Below, in pieces: positions 51,970 through 64,000 of a stretch of 64,000 nucleotides of DNA. The stretch covers positions 106,242-170,241 of the forward strand of contig KV918916.1 in the NCBI GenBank assembly GCA_002049455.2, given 5' to 3'. The notes under the pieces are model-generated. The model did no database searches. It saw only the letters and a program-made list of their open reading frames with translations, and was not told the DNA's origin. Positions within the stretch are counted from its first letter, which is position 1; every line of letters begins with the position of its first letter. Position numbers and translations under genes: made by a program. The DNA comes from Porphyra umbilicalis. Taxonomy: Eukaryota; Rhodophyta; Bangiophyceae; Bangiales; Bangiaceae.

Positions 51970-54900
51970 GGCGGCGCTCGGCTGCGCGTTTTTTTTCTTC
52001 TTTTTTTCTGCTCGAGCGTCGTCGCTGCCATCAGCTTGATCAGGGTCGACGATTCCCCGACCGCCGTGTCTGCCGTTGCCACGTCCAGCGAGCCAACAAA
52101 AACAAAAAAAAACGAATCACGTCTCCCCCGCCGCAGCTGGACGGGCTGCCCCGCGTCTCTGGACGCAGGCAGGGGGGTCGGCGGCGACCGACCCCGCGCC
52201 CCGCGCACGCGCCGCAGGGCGGCGTGCGACCGACGGTGGGGGCGACGCGGCCGTGTCGGGGGCGCCACGGGGGGGGGTTCCGTAACCGTGCGGCGCGCCG
52301 CGCGCCGCGGCCGCCGCGGCGACGCTGCCGGCGTCGGTCAAGCACCGCCCGTGGCCGCGCCGGCCGCGGCCGTCGGTGGCTCCCGGCGTGGCAGCGGGGG
52401 ACGGTGCAGCCGCTCGACGCGGGTGGGTGGGGGCCCCGCCCCCCGCCCGCCACCCCCCCGGGGTGGCTCGCAGGCCACCGCGGGCGTCTCGCCGCCGTTG
52501 CCGCCGGCGGGGGCGGGGCCCGCACCCACCGGCGCCACACGCGGCCGCGGCGCCCGTCGTCGGTCCGCCGCCGCCGCTGCGGTGACGCCCTCGCCGCCCG
52601 TGCGTCGGCAAGCGGGGGGACGGCCGCGCGCGGGGCCAATCCCAGGGCGTCGGTGGCGCGGCGCCGCGCCCACGCGGGTGGCGCCGCGCCACGGCGGCGG
52701 CGGCGGCGCCTGGGGTGGGGGGGCGGGGTGGGGGAGACCCGCGCGCGGCGGCCGTCCGCTCCGACCGGGCGCCGGCCCGGCGCCGCGGCCGCGACCGCTC
52801 GACCGGTCGCGCGCGCCGCCCGCACGCCGGCGGTGGGGGCGGCCGGCACCGCCGACCGCCTGACCGGGGACCGCGCGGGGGGCGCCGCCTCCAACCGCCG
52901 CGCGTCGCGGCGCGGCGGCGCGGCTTTGGCGGCGCGGCTGGTCGGTGGGACGCACGCGCCGGGGGGGTCGAGGCGAGCAGCGGTGCAGGCGACGGGGATG
53001 TCGCCCGAGGGGGGCCATCGTCCTCGTACACTAAACATTGGGTGGCCGGGCGGACACAGGGGGTCGATGGGGTACCGCGCTGGCCGCCCGTCGCGCGGCC
53101 ATTGGGTGGGGACGGGCGGGCGTCGCCGAGTGTATCTCGGGCGCGCGTTCATGGCGCCAAGGGGCGGCGAACGGGCGTGGCCGCGGCTGACCAAGGCCGC
53201 GGCGTTGGCCCCGCGAAAGTCGGCATGGCAGCCGCGCGCCAGGCTGACGCCTGCTCACCAGGGGTGGCTCGCCCTCTGGTCGCCCGTTTGGCTGCAGGCG
53301 CCATGGCCGGCGCGCCCCACGGGGCCCCGCCATCCGGGCACCTCGGCCATGGTGCCCCTGTGGCGGGGCGCTGCGCTTCGCTGCTCGTGCCATGCGGTCC
53401 CAGGCGCCCAAGCGCCCACGGGGTGCCACCAGCCGATGACGGGGGTGGCACCACGTGGCGCACTACTTTTGAGTGGATTCGCACCCCTATTTTCCTTCCA
53501 CAAGTGACCCACCGCGCGGCACAATTGGGACGGGCTGTCCATGTACCAATTTGGTCAAGGATATGGCTCCCGCCAACACCAATTGACAAGCGCGATCCCC
53601 GCGTCCCGCTTCCGCCTGCCGCGCGGTTCAAAAGAAAGACGTCACTGTGACCGCCTCTGGATGGGCGGGCGCGTCGGTCCACGCGACGCCGCTGCCCCCC
53701 ACGCGCTGCGATTATCAGAGTGCAAGTGATGCCGCCCCTGACGAGTCGCCACGCCCGGGCTCTTCGTCGGTTCGTCCCGGTTGCGTTGCCTGGCCGCCCT
53801 GCGCTTGCGCGGTCGTTTGGCTGCGTCTGGCGCTCCCGCTGCCCGCGTCACGTGCCGGGCGGCCTTAGGCGACTGGTCGGCACGTGGGCGCCCCAGGTGT
53901 GCGGTGGCGCGAGCACATTCTGCCAGGCGGAGCACGTGACTGTTCTTTTGTATCCCCTTCCGTCTGGTTTTTGGTCTTTAGCAGGGTGTCGCTCATCTTG
54001 TCCGCCTTCCAGTCGTGGAAGCACGTAGCAATGAACCTTGGTTTCTCCGTCCTGGCTCTTGTGTTGCTGTGGTCGCCCTCCCCAGGTATCTGCTTGGCAC
54101 AAGGCGCACTCCTCGCGCCTTCATCTCCCATCGACCTCTTTATCCTGTGGTCCCCGCTTTGCGGCGGCGCGGTCGGCCTTGATGAAGCGGCGTGCCGCGC
54201 ACGTGCGCGCTTCTCGTCGCTGCAGCTGTCGAGGTTCAGATTCATCTCCCATCAATCTTCATATCCTGCGATCAGCGCTTTGCGGCGGCGCAGGCGGCCT
54301 TGATGAAGTGGCTCACCGCGCACGTGCGCGGCGCTCGTTACTGCAGCTGCCGAGATTGTTCGCCACGTGCCGCTCCCGTGCTGCCATTGTCACTCTAGGA
54401 TGGCGCTGCCGTTGGTGTGGCACACTTTGCACCTCCCGCGCCGCCGCTGTCCTCGTTGTGGGGGGCCGTGGCGGCGCTGTCTCGCACACAGCGTTTGCAC
54501 ATCGCTGTCGGCTCCTGCTAAGTGCTGTACATGCGCAGTATCTCCCCTGTGCCTTACCCGCACAAGTCGCTTGCCGCACACAACGTCGCGCACGGGCGTG
54601 GACGGGGCTGTCTGTCACCACACCTGCTGCTGAAGCGGCCAAGCGACAGGGACGCGCCCACAGCGTTCTAGCTTTACATTCATGACTGCACGCCGGACCC
54701 TATGGGCGTTGCGGCACTGCGCTGGGCCACACTCGGATGCATTCTTTCCTTATCGGATGTTTTCTTTCTTTGCATCGAATGTCAGCGCTTGTCGGTTCCG
54801 TCTCGGTGGGTGGGTGAGCCTCCCAGCGCCGCGTCGGCTCTTCGGTTGCCGAGCCCAAACGCCGTCCTGGTCTTCCGCTCCACAGACCCGTTTGCCTCAG

Positions 54901-55198
54901 CGCCAAGTAGCCCAGGAAAAGCGATACGCGGTATCTTGGAGACGCCAACGGCGCGCCCCAGTCTGGCGTGCCGGTCACCGCGTGCACGAATGGCAGTTCC
55001 AGACTGCCAGGCGCTGCCCCGCACTGTCGCAGAAGCTGTTCGTGGCACGTGAGGTGTGGAGGAAAAGACTAGTAAATGAGATGGTAAGAGAGACGAGAAA
55101 AAAGAGGCAAAACTATCGCCGGGCAGGCGCCACGGTGAAGACCACGCGGGGTTGCGGAAAACAGCCCCCGCGGTCAGCCCCCCACCCCGGCCGCCAGC
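51970..55198. other. Intergenic region, 3.2 kb, no convincing gene
   Basis: Starts with T-rich and A-rich tracts (51990-52010 and 52098-52110), then a very GC-rich stretch (52180-53000) with long compositional frames, then mixed sequence. A 121-bp tandem duplication lies at 54122-54360. No RNA gene was recognised. Confidence 0.5.
54122..54360 (+). repeat. Tandem duplication, 121-bp period
   Basis: CATCTCCCATC recurs at 54122 and 54243, followed in both by CGCTTTGCGGCGGCGC and GCCTTGATGAAG. The two copies are clearly similar but diverged. Confidence 0.8.
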
Positions 55199-55936
55199 CT
55201 ATGCCCGGCGCGTCGTCGGCCACCGGCGACTTTGGTAGTCCGCCGCCGCCGCCTGCACACCCGTCGGCGACGACTGGCCCGGCGCGGGCTTGCGGGTGAC
55301 CAGCGCGACCGCCGCCTTGGCGGGCGGCGCCTCCACCTCCACGTCCACCGCTGCGCTGACGCGGCGCTCCACGTCGGCAAACTCCTCCTCCCCCACCATC
55401 GTGCGCCACCGCAGCAGCTGCAGCAGCCCGACTTCGAGGGCGTTGAGCTCATCCAGCGGGAGACCCCCCACGAGCGCGTAGTGGTGGTTGGACAGGAAGT
55501 CATCGTCGTGCGTCTTGGCGGCCAAGACCACCGACGCAATCATTAGCCGGTGGACGGTCAGCTCGTCGGCGGCCACGCCGGGCACGCCGTCGGGCGTCGC
55601 GGCCGCCACCCGCTCCATGTAGCGGTAGGCCATCAGCAGCACGGGGGCGGAGCAGTAGCTGTAGTGGCCCAGGCGCTCCATGTAGGGCACGACCCCAATG
55701 GCGGGCGCGTCGAGCGCGTGGAAGACGGTGGTGGGGGGGGGATAGGCACCAATGACGGCGCGGCTGACCTCGTTCTGGGCAACGGTCGTGGCGAGCAGGT
55801 TGCCAAGCACCGTCGCCAGCGTCTTGCGGTCCTGGAGCAGCGACGGGCGCGGCCGCCGCTTGGCGGGGCCAGATGACCGCCGCGACTGGTCTTGGGTGAT
55901 GGTTGTCGGCGACAGGTGGCAAGCCGGCGGCGCCAT
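55199..55936 (-). CDS. PHO80-like (P/U-type) cyclin (245 aa)
   Basis: Regulatory subunit of a cyclin-dependent kinase; plant and fungal PHO80-type cyclins act in nutrient (phosphate) signalling or cell-cycle control. ATG 55936 begins MAPPACHLSPTTITQDQSRR. The cyclin box has LATVLGNLLATTVAQNE, FHALDAPAIGVVPYMERLGH, CSAPVLLMAYRYMERV, TVHRLMIASVVLAAKTHDDD, YALVGGLPLDELNALEVGLL and LLRWRTMVGEEEFADVERRV. Order and wording match PHO80/CYCU cyclins, including LD...LN.LE..LL. It is a single exon. The tail after the box is short and ends at TGA near 55199. The frame is open upstream of this ATG, but that part lacks cyclin features. Confidence 0.85.
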   Translation of the reverse strand: MAPPACHLSPTTITQDQSRRSSGPAKRRPRPSLLQDRKTLATVLGNLLATTVAQNEVSRAVIGAYPPPTTVFHALDAPAIGVVPYMERLGHYSYCSAPVLLMAYRYMERVAAATPDGVPGVAADELTVHRLMIASVVLAAKTHDDDFLSNHHYALVGGLPLDELNALEVGLLQLLRWRTMVGEEEFADVERRVSAAVDVEVEAPPAKAAVALVTRKPAPGQSSPTGVQAAAADYQSRRWPTTRRA

Positions 55937-57456
55937 CGTACACGTTGGGGGTGGGGTGGGGTGACGGCTGCGGGTGGGAAGAGACGAGCGGGAAGCGGGA
56001 CGAGGGAAGCGGGAAAAGCAGCGATGGGGTTGTGCCGTGAGGGAACAAGAGCGGACCTGACGTGTGTGTTGGATTGGGGGGAGGGGGCGGGGTGGCACGA
56101 CCGATCGGCAACGGAGCGGGGATGTGGGTGTGCAGAGAGGCGAAACCCGTCTCAACGAAAGGAGGGCGTGTCCAGGCAGTACAAGAGCACGTGCGAAGCT
56201 GCGAGGCCGCAGCGGTAGCGCCCCAGAACGCGCGGCGCAATGGCCTAAATCCTGGGTCACAGGGGGGATCCAGGCAGACCCAGCTGAGCGCACCCGCACG
56301 AGCACACTGACCAGCTCAGCGGCGCGGCGGGTGTGGGGCGGGGCGGCCCCCCGCTGGGCACTGCCAAGCCGCCGCAGCGTAACGCCCTCGCGGCAAACGC
56401 GCTCCTCCAGGTGGCCAAACGTAGCCGCCGGCAGCTGGGGACCGCCCCGCCCCGTGTCGTGCAGGGCGCCTGACCGCGGGTCACGCGGCCGCACCGCACG
56501 TGGGGGGGGCTTCGGGGGGGAAGCGACAGCCGCCGCCGCTACCCCCCCCCCCCCCTCCCACAGCCCCCGCTAGGGCAGGTCGACCGGCGATCTGAGGCAG
56601 CCCGGTTGCGGCCACAGCACGTTGTCAAATTGGGTCACGGAGAACTTAAAATATATGCGAACCGTGAGAGGTCGTGAGAGAAATGTTTTTCCATGCAGCA
56701 AACCTCGTGACACCATCCTCGCAAATGTCGCTGTGTCGATCTCTAAAAGGCTCTGTCTGAGAAGGCTTTCTGACACCCCCAGAGACCTTCTTACCCCACC
56801 CACCTGGTCACCCCTACCCATGTGCGTACTCGTCTACTCCCAATAGCTGCGGGCACCGCCCAACCACGGACACTTGTGCTTGCCTCCTTTCCTGTCCTCT
56901 CCCACTCCTTTCTCCTGCTGGCAGGGGGGGGGGGGGCGAGGGGGGCTGCACATACATGCCGAGGGGGTCGGGGAGGATGGGGGCGCAAACGGTGTCGCTA
57001 GAGTGGGACGGCTGCTGGCATTGCCGTGCAGAGCTCTGGCAGGGTCATGGGGCAGGTCCTCCTTGCGCGATCAAACGGCACCCTTCACACCCAGTTCAAG
57101 GCAGACTTGGCGTACACAGTATGCATTCTTGCGGGCACATGGAGACCTCTGCTCGGACGCCTCACCGTCGTAGCTTGTGTCAGCCAGACTTTGTTCAGTA
57201 CCTGTTGGCATGATAGTCTGCTACCAATGGGGACCCAGGATGCGCCCCCGGTCAACCGGGCAGCCAACCAGCGGGCTGGAAAACGTCAAGCCTTGTGCTT
57301 GGGGATAGCGGGGCGATTAATAATAATTCGAAGTGCTGGGCGGCGCCAATGCGCGCCCTCGGCATGTGTGCAGGTGACTGCCATGCTGCCCCCAGCCCCG
57401 CTCCTGGCTGCCGCCCAAGTGCACAAGTGCTGCCAACATCCCCGCTCGCTCTCCTG

Positions 57457-57595
57457 GCCGACCGCTCGGCCCACCCTCCTGGCGGACCGCCCCGCCCACC
57501 CTCTGGTCGACCGCCCCACCCACCCTCCTGGCCGGAAGCCCCGGCCACCCTCTGTTCGATCGCCCCGCCCACCCTCCTGCCGACCGCCCTCGTTC
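57457..57595 (+). repeat. Minisatellite, 24-25 bp units
   Basis: Five to six units of the type CGACCGCCCCGCCCACCCTC with small variations. Confidence 0.8.
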
Positions 57596-60397
57596 CTGTC
57601 GTATTCTTATCTGCATCCCCTCCATCCCACGCATTCTCTCCAGCTCGCACGGGGGCGGGGGGGAGTCACTCTACGACGGGCCGGACGACGTTTGCAGTCG
57701 CTGGACTAGTGGTGGTGGCGATTGGGTGGGGATCCACACTGGCGCAGTGTGGATAGTGTGACGCGCGCGGTGGGTGGGTGGTGGATGGGTTGGATGAACT
57801 GACCACGTACTTCTTTTTCGTGTTCGCTCGCCCGTCCCCCATGTATCCTTACCATGCATATGTGCGATGGCTTCCTCTTTCTTGGCTTCTGCTTCTTTGC
57901 AAACCAATGGGTGTTGCTGACATCGAAGTCGAGTAACTTGTGTCATACGCACATGCATGCGTGGTGTCCGCGAGTCGCTGACACGGTGAGCTTGCTGTTG
58001 TCCGGTGGCCTGTAGCTCTGTCAGAGTTTGCGGCTGTGTGCAGTTAGCTACATGTCTGCGTGACTCTGTAGCACACCGTGGCTTTCTTATCGATTTCGTG
58101 TCTGCTCTGCCACCCGTGCCCGCGCCGAGCAACAATAAAGCGACCGTGTCTTTCAATGCATCTTTGGCATGTATCCTCAATGCTGGCCGGTGTCACATCC
58201 TTTCCTCCGTCAGGGTCTTGCTCCACTTCTTCCCCGAGACCTCCGAGGGATCATTGCGGCGAGTCTCGCAACATATGTCTCGAAGGATGTGAACTTCTCC
58301 TTAAAGATTGGGCAAAGAGGAGTTATGTACTCATTTTCGATCTCTCTCTGAACGCAAAGGGGTCGAGCAGCAATACGGTTCGGCCTTGTTGCAGATACCT
58401 TGGAACCTGACACGAGATTTCATCAACGCGCTGTGGCACCTCCGCGTCCCCAGGCTGCCCGAGGGTTGCCCGAGCGCCGAACCAACAACCCCCGTTCACA
58501 CCACCCAAACCCCAGCGTGCCGCCGAATCACCGCCCCCCCCCCAACACCTTCGTGCGCCAGTGCTGCACGCGCGTGACTCAGCTGGCTTGGGGGCCACGA
58601 GTGGGTGGCTGGCCGGCGTCGTCCAGCCTTGCGTGGCTGGCAAACCGCCCGATGCTTGCGTCGGGGGGGGGAGTGGATGGCCAGCAAGCGCCGATGCTCA
58701 CCTGCCGAGTCGACATTCAAATTGAGGTCGCTTGTCATTGGTTACCGCGGCCCGCTCGCGGCGTTGCGCACCGCCCAAACGCCACCTTGGGGAAATGGGC
58801 GCTCGCCCTCCCAACGTGTCCCGCCACCACCCCACGCCGCCGCCGCCGGCGTGTTTTTTACGGCGGCGTTTGGACGGGCGCGCTACAGCGCCGCGCGTGG
58901 ATCGAAAAAGAGGGGTCACCCCACCACCACCCGGTCACGCCAACCTGTCCCTCTGGCGACGAAAATCGCCTCTGAGCCGACTCCTGCAATCCACCCGTGT
59001 CGGTCGCCGTCAGCGTCGACGCTGGAGCAGCAGAGGCGCTGTGAAGGTGAAGGCACTGCGGCCCTCACAGTGGCGAAATGAGCGCGTGTGGCCCGCATGG
59101 GCCTCCTGTCGGCTGTCGATGCCGCCATACGGTCAGGCAGGCGTGTCTCGCTCTCGACGAGACGCGTCGACGGTGGCGGATTTGGGCCAGTCGTGCAGGG
59201 AAGGGACGGGTCCGAAAGCGGACCCGCACGTGACGCACGCGCCAGGGGGCACTCGTGCGGCGCAGATAGTTTTTTACCGAATCGACATCTCTGGCGGCGG
59301 TCAAAGCGGCGCTGAGGGCCCCAAGCGGCCCCCCCCACGTGCGGGCTCAATTGGAGCGGACACGCGAGCGTGTCAATTTTCGGGAAAGCCGCCCCAGGGA
59401 TTGAGATGACGCCCAGAAAACAACGCCGAGTGGAAAGCCCCAGCGGCTCCCACCGTCAAACAGTGCCACCATGACAGTGAATCAGGACCCACCCACGGCG
59501 GCGGATCGGTGGCAGACACTCGCGCGAGCACCCGCAACGACATACGTCCCCGGTGCCACCCACCAGAGCTTTTCTCAGCCGCACATTGACACGCGCATGC
59601 ACAGCCGCGCCTGCCTTTGAGCCGGTCACGTTGTGTGTTTTGGGGACGACGCGGCACTGCGTTGCCAACTCAAGTTGCGGGGCCCGCTGGCCGACGAGCC
59701 GACGTTGCGGGTACGGGCGCGCGGGGGGCCTCTCCCGCGGGCGTGTGGCCGGCACACCCAATCTCGCAAGGCGCCGCGCCGGTGCAGGCGCGCCGCCGCC
59801 GCCGCCGCCGTCGGCGCGGCCGCAGCGCCACCGTCGGCCGCGCGCCGCGGACCGCGGCGCGGTCGCGGGCGAACGGCGGCGGCCGACGGTGGCGACGACC
59901 GTCGTCGCGTGACGCGACGGCTTGCGCCGGCGCTTGCGCGTGGGCCCGTGCTCGCGCGGCGCCGCGTACGCGCGCCCCGCCACCAAATTCAGTGCCGTGG
60001 CGGCGACGGGGCCGGCCCCTGGCGTTGCTCTCTGCCCGGCGAGGCTGCCGGTGGATGACGGGGCCCGCTGCCGCTGTGGCTCGCAGCTTGCGATATGCGT
60101 GGGGGATGATCTCTGGACTTGCCCAGCGGGGGATATCCCAGCAGGCACGGTGGACGGTGTCCTCGGGCGTCGCTGCCGGTAAGCGGTCGGTCATCGCTGC
60201 TGGTGATCGGCAGCGACGCCCAAAGACAAAGACACCACCGCCTCGTGCAGTACCGTCCTTGTCTTGTGTTGTTTCTCAAAGCGCTGGGCGCGTGTGCACG
60301 CCTCGGCGCGGCGGGGCGGGACTGCCACCAACGTTACCCGCCGGCACGGCGCCGTCGGCCACCGTACCGCCGCGCCCGCGTCCCCGTATCGGCCAGC

Positions 60398-60505
60398 CGG
60401 GCGGCGCGGCGACGGACGCCGCCTTGCCCGGCCGGGCGGCGCGGCGACGGACGCCGCCTTGCCCGGCTGGGCGTCGCGGCGACGGACGCCGCCCTGCCCG
60501 GCAGG
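60398..60505 (+). repeat. 35-bp tandem repeat, three units
   Basis: CGGGCGGCGCGGCGACGGAC starts at 60398 and 60433, and a variant at 60468; the period is exactly 35 bp. Confidence 0.9.
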
Positions 60506-61834
60506 CCGTCTGAGATGCGCCGCGGCGACGGCGGCAGCAGCAGCCACCGCGCAGCGGCCGCCGCGCGGCGCTGCCGCGGCCGTCGCAGTGACGTTGAGGG
60601 CGGGGGCATGCGCCCGGGGGGACGGCCGCGCCCCGACGCACGTGCGTCGCCCCCGCGTCGCTGACGTGGCGGCCGGCCGGCCGGCAGGCGGCCGTCGAGC
60701 CGCCGCGTCGGCCGCGGCAGTCGCCGGGCGGCCGCCCTCCCCGCCGCCTGCGGGCGCCGTGGCGGGCGCGGCGGCGCGGCGGGACCCGGCCTTTAGCCGC
60801 CCGCCACCGCCGCCCGCAGCCGCCAGCAACCGCACCACGCCGGCGGCTGTCCGACCCCATGCCCTTGCGTGCGGCGGGCACCACCGCATCTCATAGTCAC
60901 TCCCCCCCGCTGGGCGCAGCAGCGTCATCGCCCCCCGTCGCCCCAGCGGCCGCCACCCGCCCCGCCACCGCCACCACCGCCGTCGCGTGGTCGTCCGCGC
61001 CGTCGGCGGTGGCCCGCCACCCGCCGACCCGTCAGGCATGGCACCACCGTCGCCGGCGGCGGCGCCGCCATTGACCAAGCGCGACCGCGGCTTCCGCCGT
61101 CACCCGGTGTCTTTCCAATGACCACCGCATGGGCGTGCCCGCGCCGGCGGCCGCGTCTGAGCGTGCGGCCTCCCCCCCGCCCTCGGCGCCGGCGGGTGCG
61201 GGCGGCCGGCCGCCGGCGCCGGCGCCGTCGGTGGTTGCGCGCGGCGCGGCGCCGCCGCCGCCGGGACGTGGCCGGCGTGGAGGCGACGGTCGGGGGATGG
61301 TCGCCCGACCGCTGCCGCCCCTGCCGGTGGCGACGGGGAGGCACGAGGGCGGTGCCGACGCGGCGGCGGCCGCCGCGAGCGGCGCGTCTGGATGGGCGGC
61401 GCGCCCGTCGGGAGGCAGGCAGGTAGGTGTGGCCGCAGAGGTAACCGCCGGCGCCCGGCCGGTCGCTGGGGACCCTCTGCAACCGCTGTGAGGGGGCGGA
61501 CGCCCACGGGGAAGGCGGCGCGCGGGCGGGGCGACCGACGGGCGGCGGCGGGCTCGCCTGCCACTGGCGCGCGCACCAACTCGGGGGCGGGGGAGCCCCC
61601 ATGGGGATGGAGCACCATGTGCAGACGGGACGGCTGTGCGAAACCCCGAGGTCGAAGCGTTGGTGCTTCCACGACTTGCATCGGCGGTGGTTTGGGCGGC
61701 GCCGCGTCGTCCGACCACCGGTGCGGGGGTTTGGGGGGCGACGTGGGTGCCGCGGGAACTGCCTGGGACCCGGTGGCCAGCCGCACACGTCAGGTCGACA
61801 CCAACGGCATGGAAGACGCTGCTTTCTCCGCGTC

Positions 61835-61858
61835 TTTTTTTTTTTTTTTTTTTTTTTT
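61835..61858 (+). repeat. Poly-T run (24)
   Basis: Uninterrupted T-run in GC-rich surroundings. It could be the A-tail of a reverse-oriented insertion, but no such insertion is recognised beside it. Confidence 0.9.
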
Positions 61859-62371
61859 CGTCCACGGTCGCCGGTGGCGGGGACGGCCGGCAACGCGCGG
61901 GCGGACCGCGCATCCCGGCGCCCGCGGCCGCCGGCGGCCGAGCCACGTCACCGCAGCCCGACCGGCGCAAGTCCGCCGGAATCGTGCTGACATCGTTTAG
62001 AGCCGGGAGCACGCAACGTGGCTCCATGCAAGGCCCTGCTGTCGTCCTCGGCGCGCCGACGCGGCGGGGCCCGCCCGCCTGCGCCGCAGACCGTACGGCA
62101 CCGTGCGGCGCGACGGCCGTTGCGCCGCCGCGGCGCCGTCGGTCGCGCCTACCCCGCCCGCCGCGGCTGCCTCGGCGCCGGCCGCCGCATCGGCGTGGCG
62201 GGCGGCTGCTCGGCCGCCCCCTACGCCACCCTCCCCCCCTGCACGGGCCCCCCATGCGGCGATCGTTTTTGGTGTGCACACCCCCCCGCGCCCCCCCGCG
62301 GCGGTTGCGGTCCGCCGCCCGCGCGGCGGCCGCCGCGGCCCCGCCGGCACCGCGGTGGGCGGGTGGCACGT

Positions 62372-62386
62372 CCCCCCCCCCCCCCT

Positions 62387-62417
<31 letters not shown>
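62372..62417 (+). repeat. C-rich homopolymer tract
   Basis: Fourteen C, two T, then 30 C, about 27 bp before the ATG of the last gene. Its length in the assembly is probably unreliable. Confidence 0.9.
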
Positions 62418-62443
62418 ACCTTCCCCACAACCTGTTCATCACC

Positions 62444-64000
62444 ATGGCGCTTCCCTTCCCCCCTCCACCGGTGCCGCCCTCACCCGCGCCCTCCGCCGCC
62501 GCCTGCGCGCGCTGCCGCCGCCGCGGCGGCACGCCGCGGCGGCGCGTGTCGTTGTTGCCGCCGCCGCCGCGGCGGCGGCGGTGCTCGCCGCTGCCCTCGC
62601 GGCCGCCACCCTCGGCGGGCTGGTGGTGGTGCCCGCCGCGCTCCGCGGCGGCCGCCCGCCGCCGCCGCCGCCGCCGCCGCCGCTGCCGACGCTGACCATC
62701 AATGGGGGGGCGACGGCGCCCGCCGTCGGGCGGCCGGCGCTGGTGCCCGACGGTGGGGGGGAGCGCCGGTGCCCGGCGATGCGGGCGGGGGGGGGCACCC
62801 GGTGGCCACGCTCGGCGGCGCTGACGGTCCCACTTTGGGGGCGCCCGCCACCGCCGCGGGGCTGGCGACGGCGGCGGGCGGCGGGGCGGCGGGGGCGGCG
62901 GCGGCGGCGGCGGCCGCCGCCGTCGGCCCCGTGCCGCCCGCCCCGGCCGCGCAGCTGCTGCTGGTCGTCAACCCCCGCCGGTGGGCCGCCTCCCCGCCGT
63001 CCGTGTTGGACGCGCTGCTCGCGTCCCTGCGGGCAGCCGCCTACCCCGCCGCCGTCCGCCTCGACGTGCGGGTGGTGGCGGCCGGGGCCGGGGGTGGGGG
63101 CGGCGGCGGCGGCGCCGCCGCCGCGCCCCCGGGGGCGGCCGCCAAGTGGGCCCTCGTGCGCGCCCTGACGTGGGCCGACGCGGCGGGCACGCCGCTCGGC
63201 CCCCTCACGGTCGAGGCGGTGGAGGGGGTGGCGTTTGGGGGCTACCTCGCCGCCTGGGCGTCGGCGGCGGCGGCGGCGGCGGCGGCGGGGTCTGCCGCTG
63301 GTGCCCCCACCGACGGCGGTGCCGCGCCGCCGCCGCTGCCGCCGCTGGTCGTGTTGGAAGAAACGTCCCCGCCGCTACCCGCCGGCTGGTTCACCGCCCT
63401 CACCGCCGCGCGGGGGGCGTACGGGGCCGACCCGGGGGTGGCGGGCTTTGCCCTCCACCCCCTCCGCTCCGTGCGCGTGCGGGGGGCGGGCGGGTCCGCC
63501 GCCGCCACTGGCGGCGCCGCCCGCACCGCCGGCGACGGCGACTGGCGGGACGTGCCCGTCGACGACGCGTCGGCGGCGGCGGGGGTGGTGCTCGCGCCCG
63601 CCCTCGGCGCCACCGGCGGGACCGCCTATGCGCCCGCGCGGCGCGCCGAGTGGGCGGCCTTTGGCGGGTGGCTCCTCGCCCGCCGCCGCGAGTGGTATTT
63701 GTGGCCGGTTATTCCGCCGGGGCTGACTTACCCGCCGGGGGGGGTCGGCGTCGGGGGGCGGGGGACCCCAAACGCTCCCCGGCGTGGGCGGCGTTTACGG
63801 GGCGGTCGGTGAGCCACTGGGGGGGGTGGCACACCCGCTACTTGGCAGAGGGGGGGGGGGGGCGACCGTGGCGCACCTCGACGCGGGGGTGTTGGCGCCC
63901 GACGGGGTGCCGGCGGCGGCGGCGGCGGCGGCACTGCCGCCGCCGCTGCTGGCGCTGCCCCGCTACACCCTCAACGGCACCCGCCGCGGGGCGGGGAGGG
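62444..64000 (+). CDS. Type II membrane, glycosyltransferase-like protein, partial at right edge
   Basis: ATG 62444 (MALPFPPPP) lies in frame 2; the likely membrane anchor reads in frame 1: basic TRALRRRLRAL, then about 25 hydrophobic residues (VVVAAAAAAAAVLAAALAAA), typical of a Golgi type II enzyme. The lumenal part reads after the G-run at 62788-62796 in frame 0: AQLLLVVNPRRWAASPPSVL, DALLASLRAAAYPAAVRLDV, ALVRALTWADAAGTPLGPLT, PLVVLEETSPPLPAGWFTAL, WAAFGGWLLARRREWYLWPV. After another G-run: GRSVSHWGGWHTRYLAEGG. The layout, with a short nucleotide-sugar-type beta strand and a late Trp-rich motif, recalls GT-A-fold enzymes of algae and plants; the assignment is tentative. The gene runs past the window end. 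Confidence 0.45.

Larger units (their letters stand above)
55937..62443. other. Intergenic region, 6.5 kb, no convincing gene
   Basis: Mixed composition to about 59600, then very GC-rich. Holds short minisatellites (57457-57595, 60398-60505), a poly-T run (61835-61858) and a C-rich run (62372-62417). Long frames in 59600-62400 overlap one another on both strands and lack motifs. No RNA gene was recognised. Confidence 0.5.

Noticed and set aside
52040-53194. Long minus-strand frame between ESF1 and the cyclin
   Set aside because: Pro/Arg/Ala-rich in all frames without motifs.
59600-62400. Several overlapping 150-440-codon frames
   Set aside because: They conflict with one another on both strands and reflect GC-rich composition and a 35-bp repeat.
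1-64000. CRISPR arrays, rRNA or tRNA genes, telomeric repeats
   Set aside because: None was recognised on reading both strands; a covariance-model search for tRNAs was not possible here.

Overview
This is GC-rich nuclear DNA from a eukaryote. The evidence is LTR retrotransposons, short GT-AG introns, a BET1-type Golgi SNARE, the nucleolar factor ESF1, a PHO80-like cyclin, and two predicted plastid-targeted proteins with Ala/Arg/Ser-rich leaders. Mostly intron-poor genes, very high GC and long G/C homopolymers would suit a Bangiales-type red alga (Porphyra/Pyropia). That assignment is inference; the window contains no taxonomic marker.

Layout. 1-3485: 3' part of a multi-exon transposase-like gene running in from the left edge. 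4162-22199: a decayed Ty3/gypsy element of chromovirus type with a 5' LTR, primer-binding site, gag, a canonical -1 frameshift heptamer, pol and a C-terminal chromodomain; no 3' LTR was found. Its RT is split by a 393-bp solo LTR (8872-9264) and its integrase by a TTA-flanked TIR element, copy A (11056-21591). Copy A itself holds a nearly pristine 5.8-kb Ty1/copia element (15161-20995). 22337-29103: a broken minus-strand gene of unknown function, split by copy B of the same TIR element (23410-27866), which lies inverted to copy A. 29500-30965: GGC-rich minisatellite. 31424-31764: candidate TA-flanked MITE.

From about 33 kb the window becomes genic: a small plastid-type membrane protein (-), a TrmA/RlmD-like RNA m5U methyltransferase (+), a DUF2232 membrane protein (-), ribosomal protein uL14 (+), a large low-complexity protein (-), a six-AT-hook protein (+), BET1-like SNARE (-), ESF1 (+), a PHO80-like cyclin (-), and the start of a type II membrane glycosyltransferase-like gene running off the right edge (+). 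Neighbours are mostly divergent or convergent pairs with short spacers. Eukaryotic genes are not operonic and no joint pathway is implied, although ESF1, uL14 and the RNA methyltransferase all concern ribosomes or RNA.

Two themes stand out. First, the nested insertions can be ordered in time: chromovirus, then solo LTR and copy A, then copia; removing each TIR copy with one TTA restores the host reading frame. Second, at least four host genes can be read as homologous proteins only by changing frame at G/C homopolymers, which points to consensus-sequence length errors (or truly unstable homopolymers) rather than to pseudogenes.
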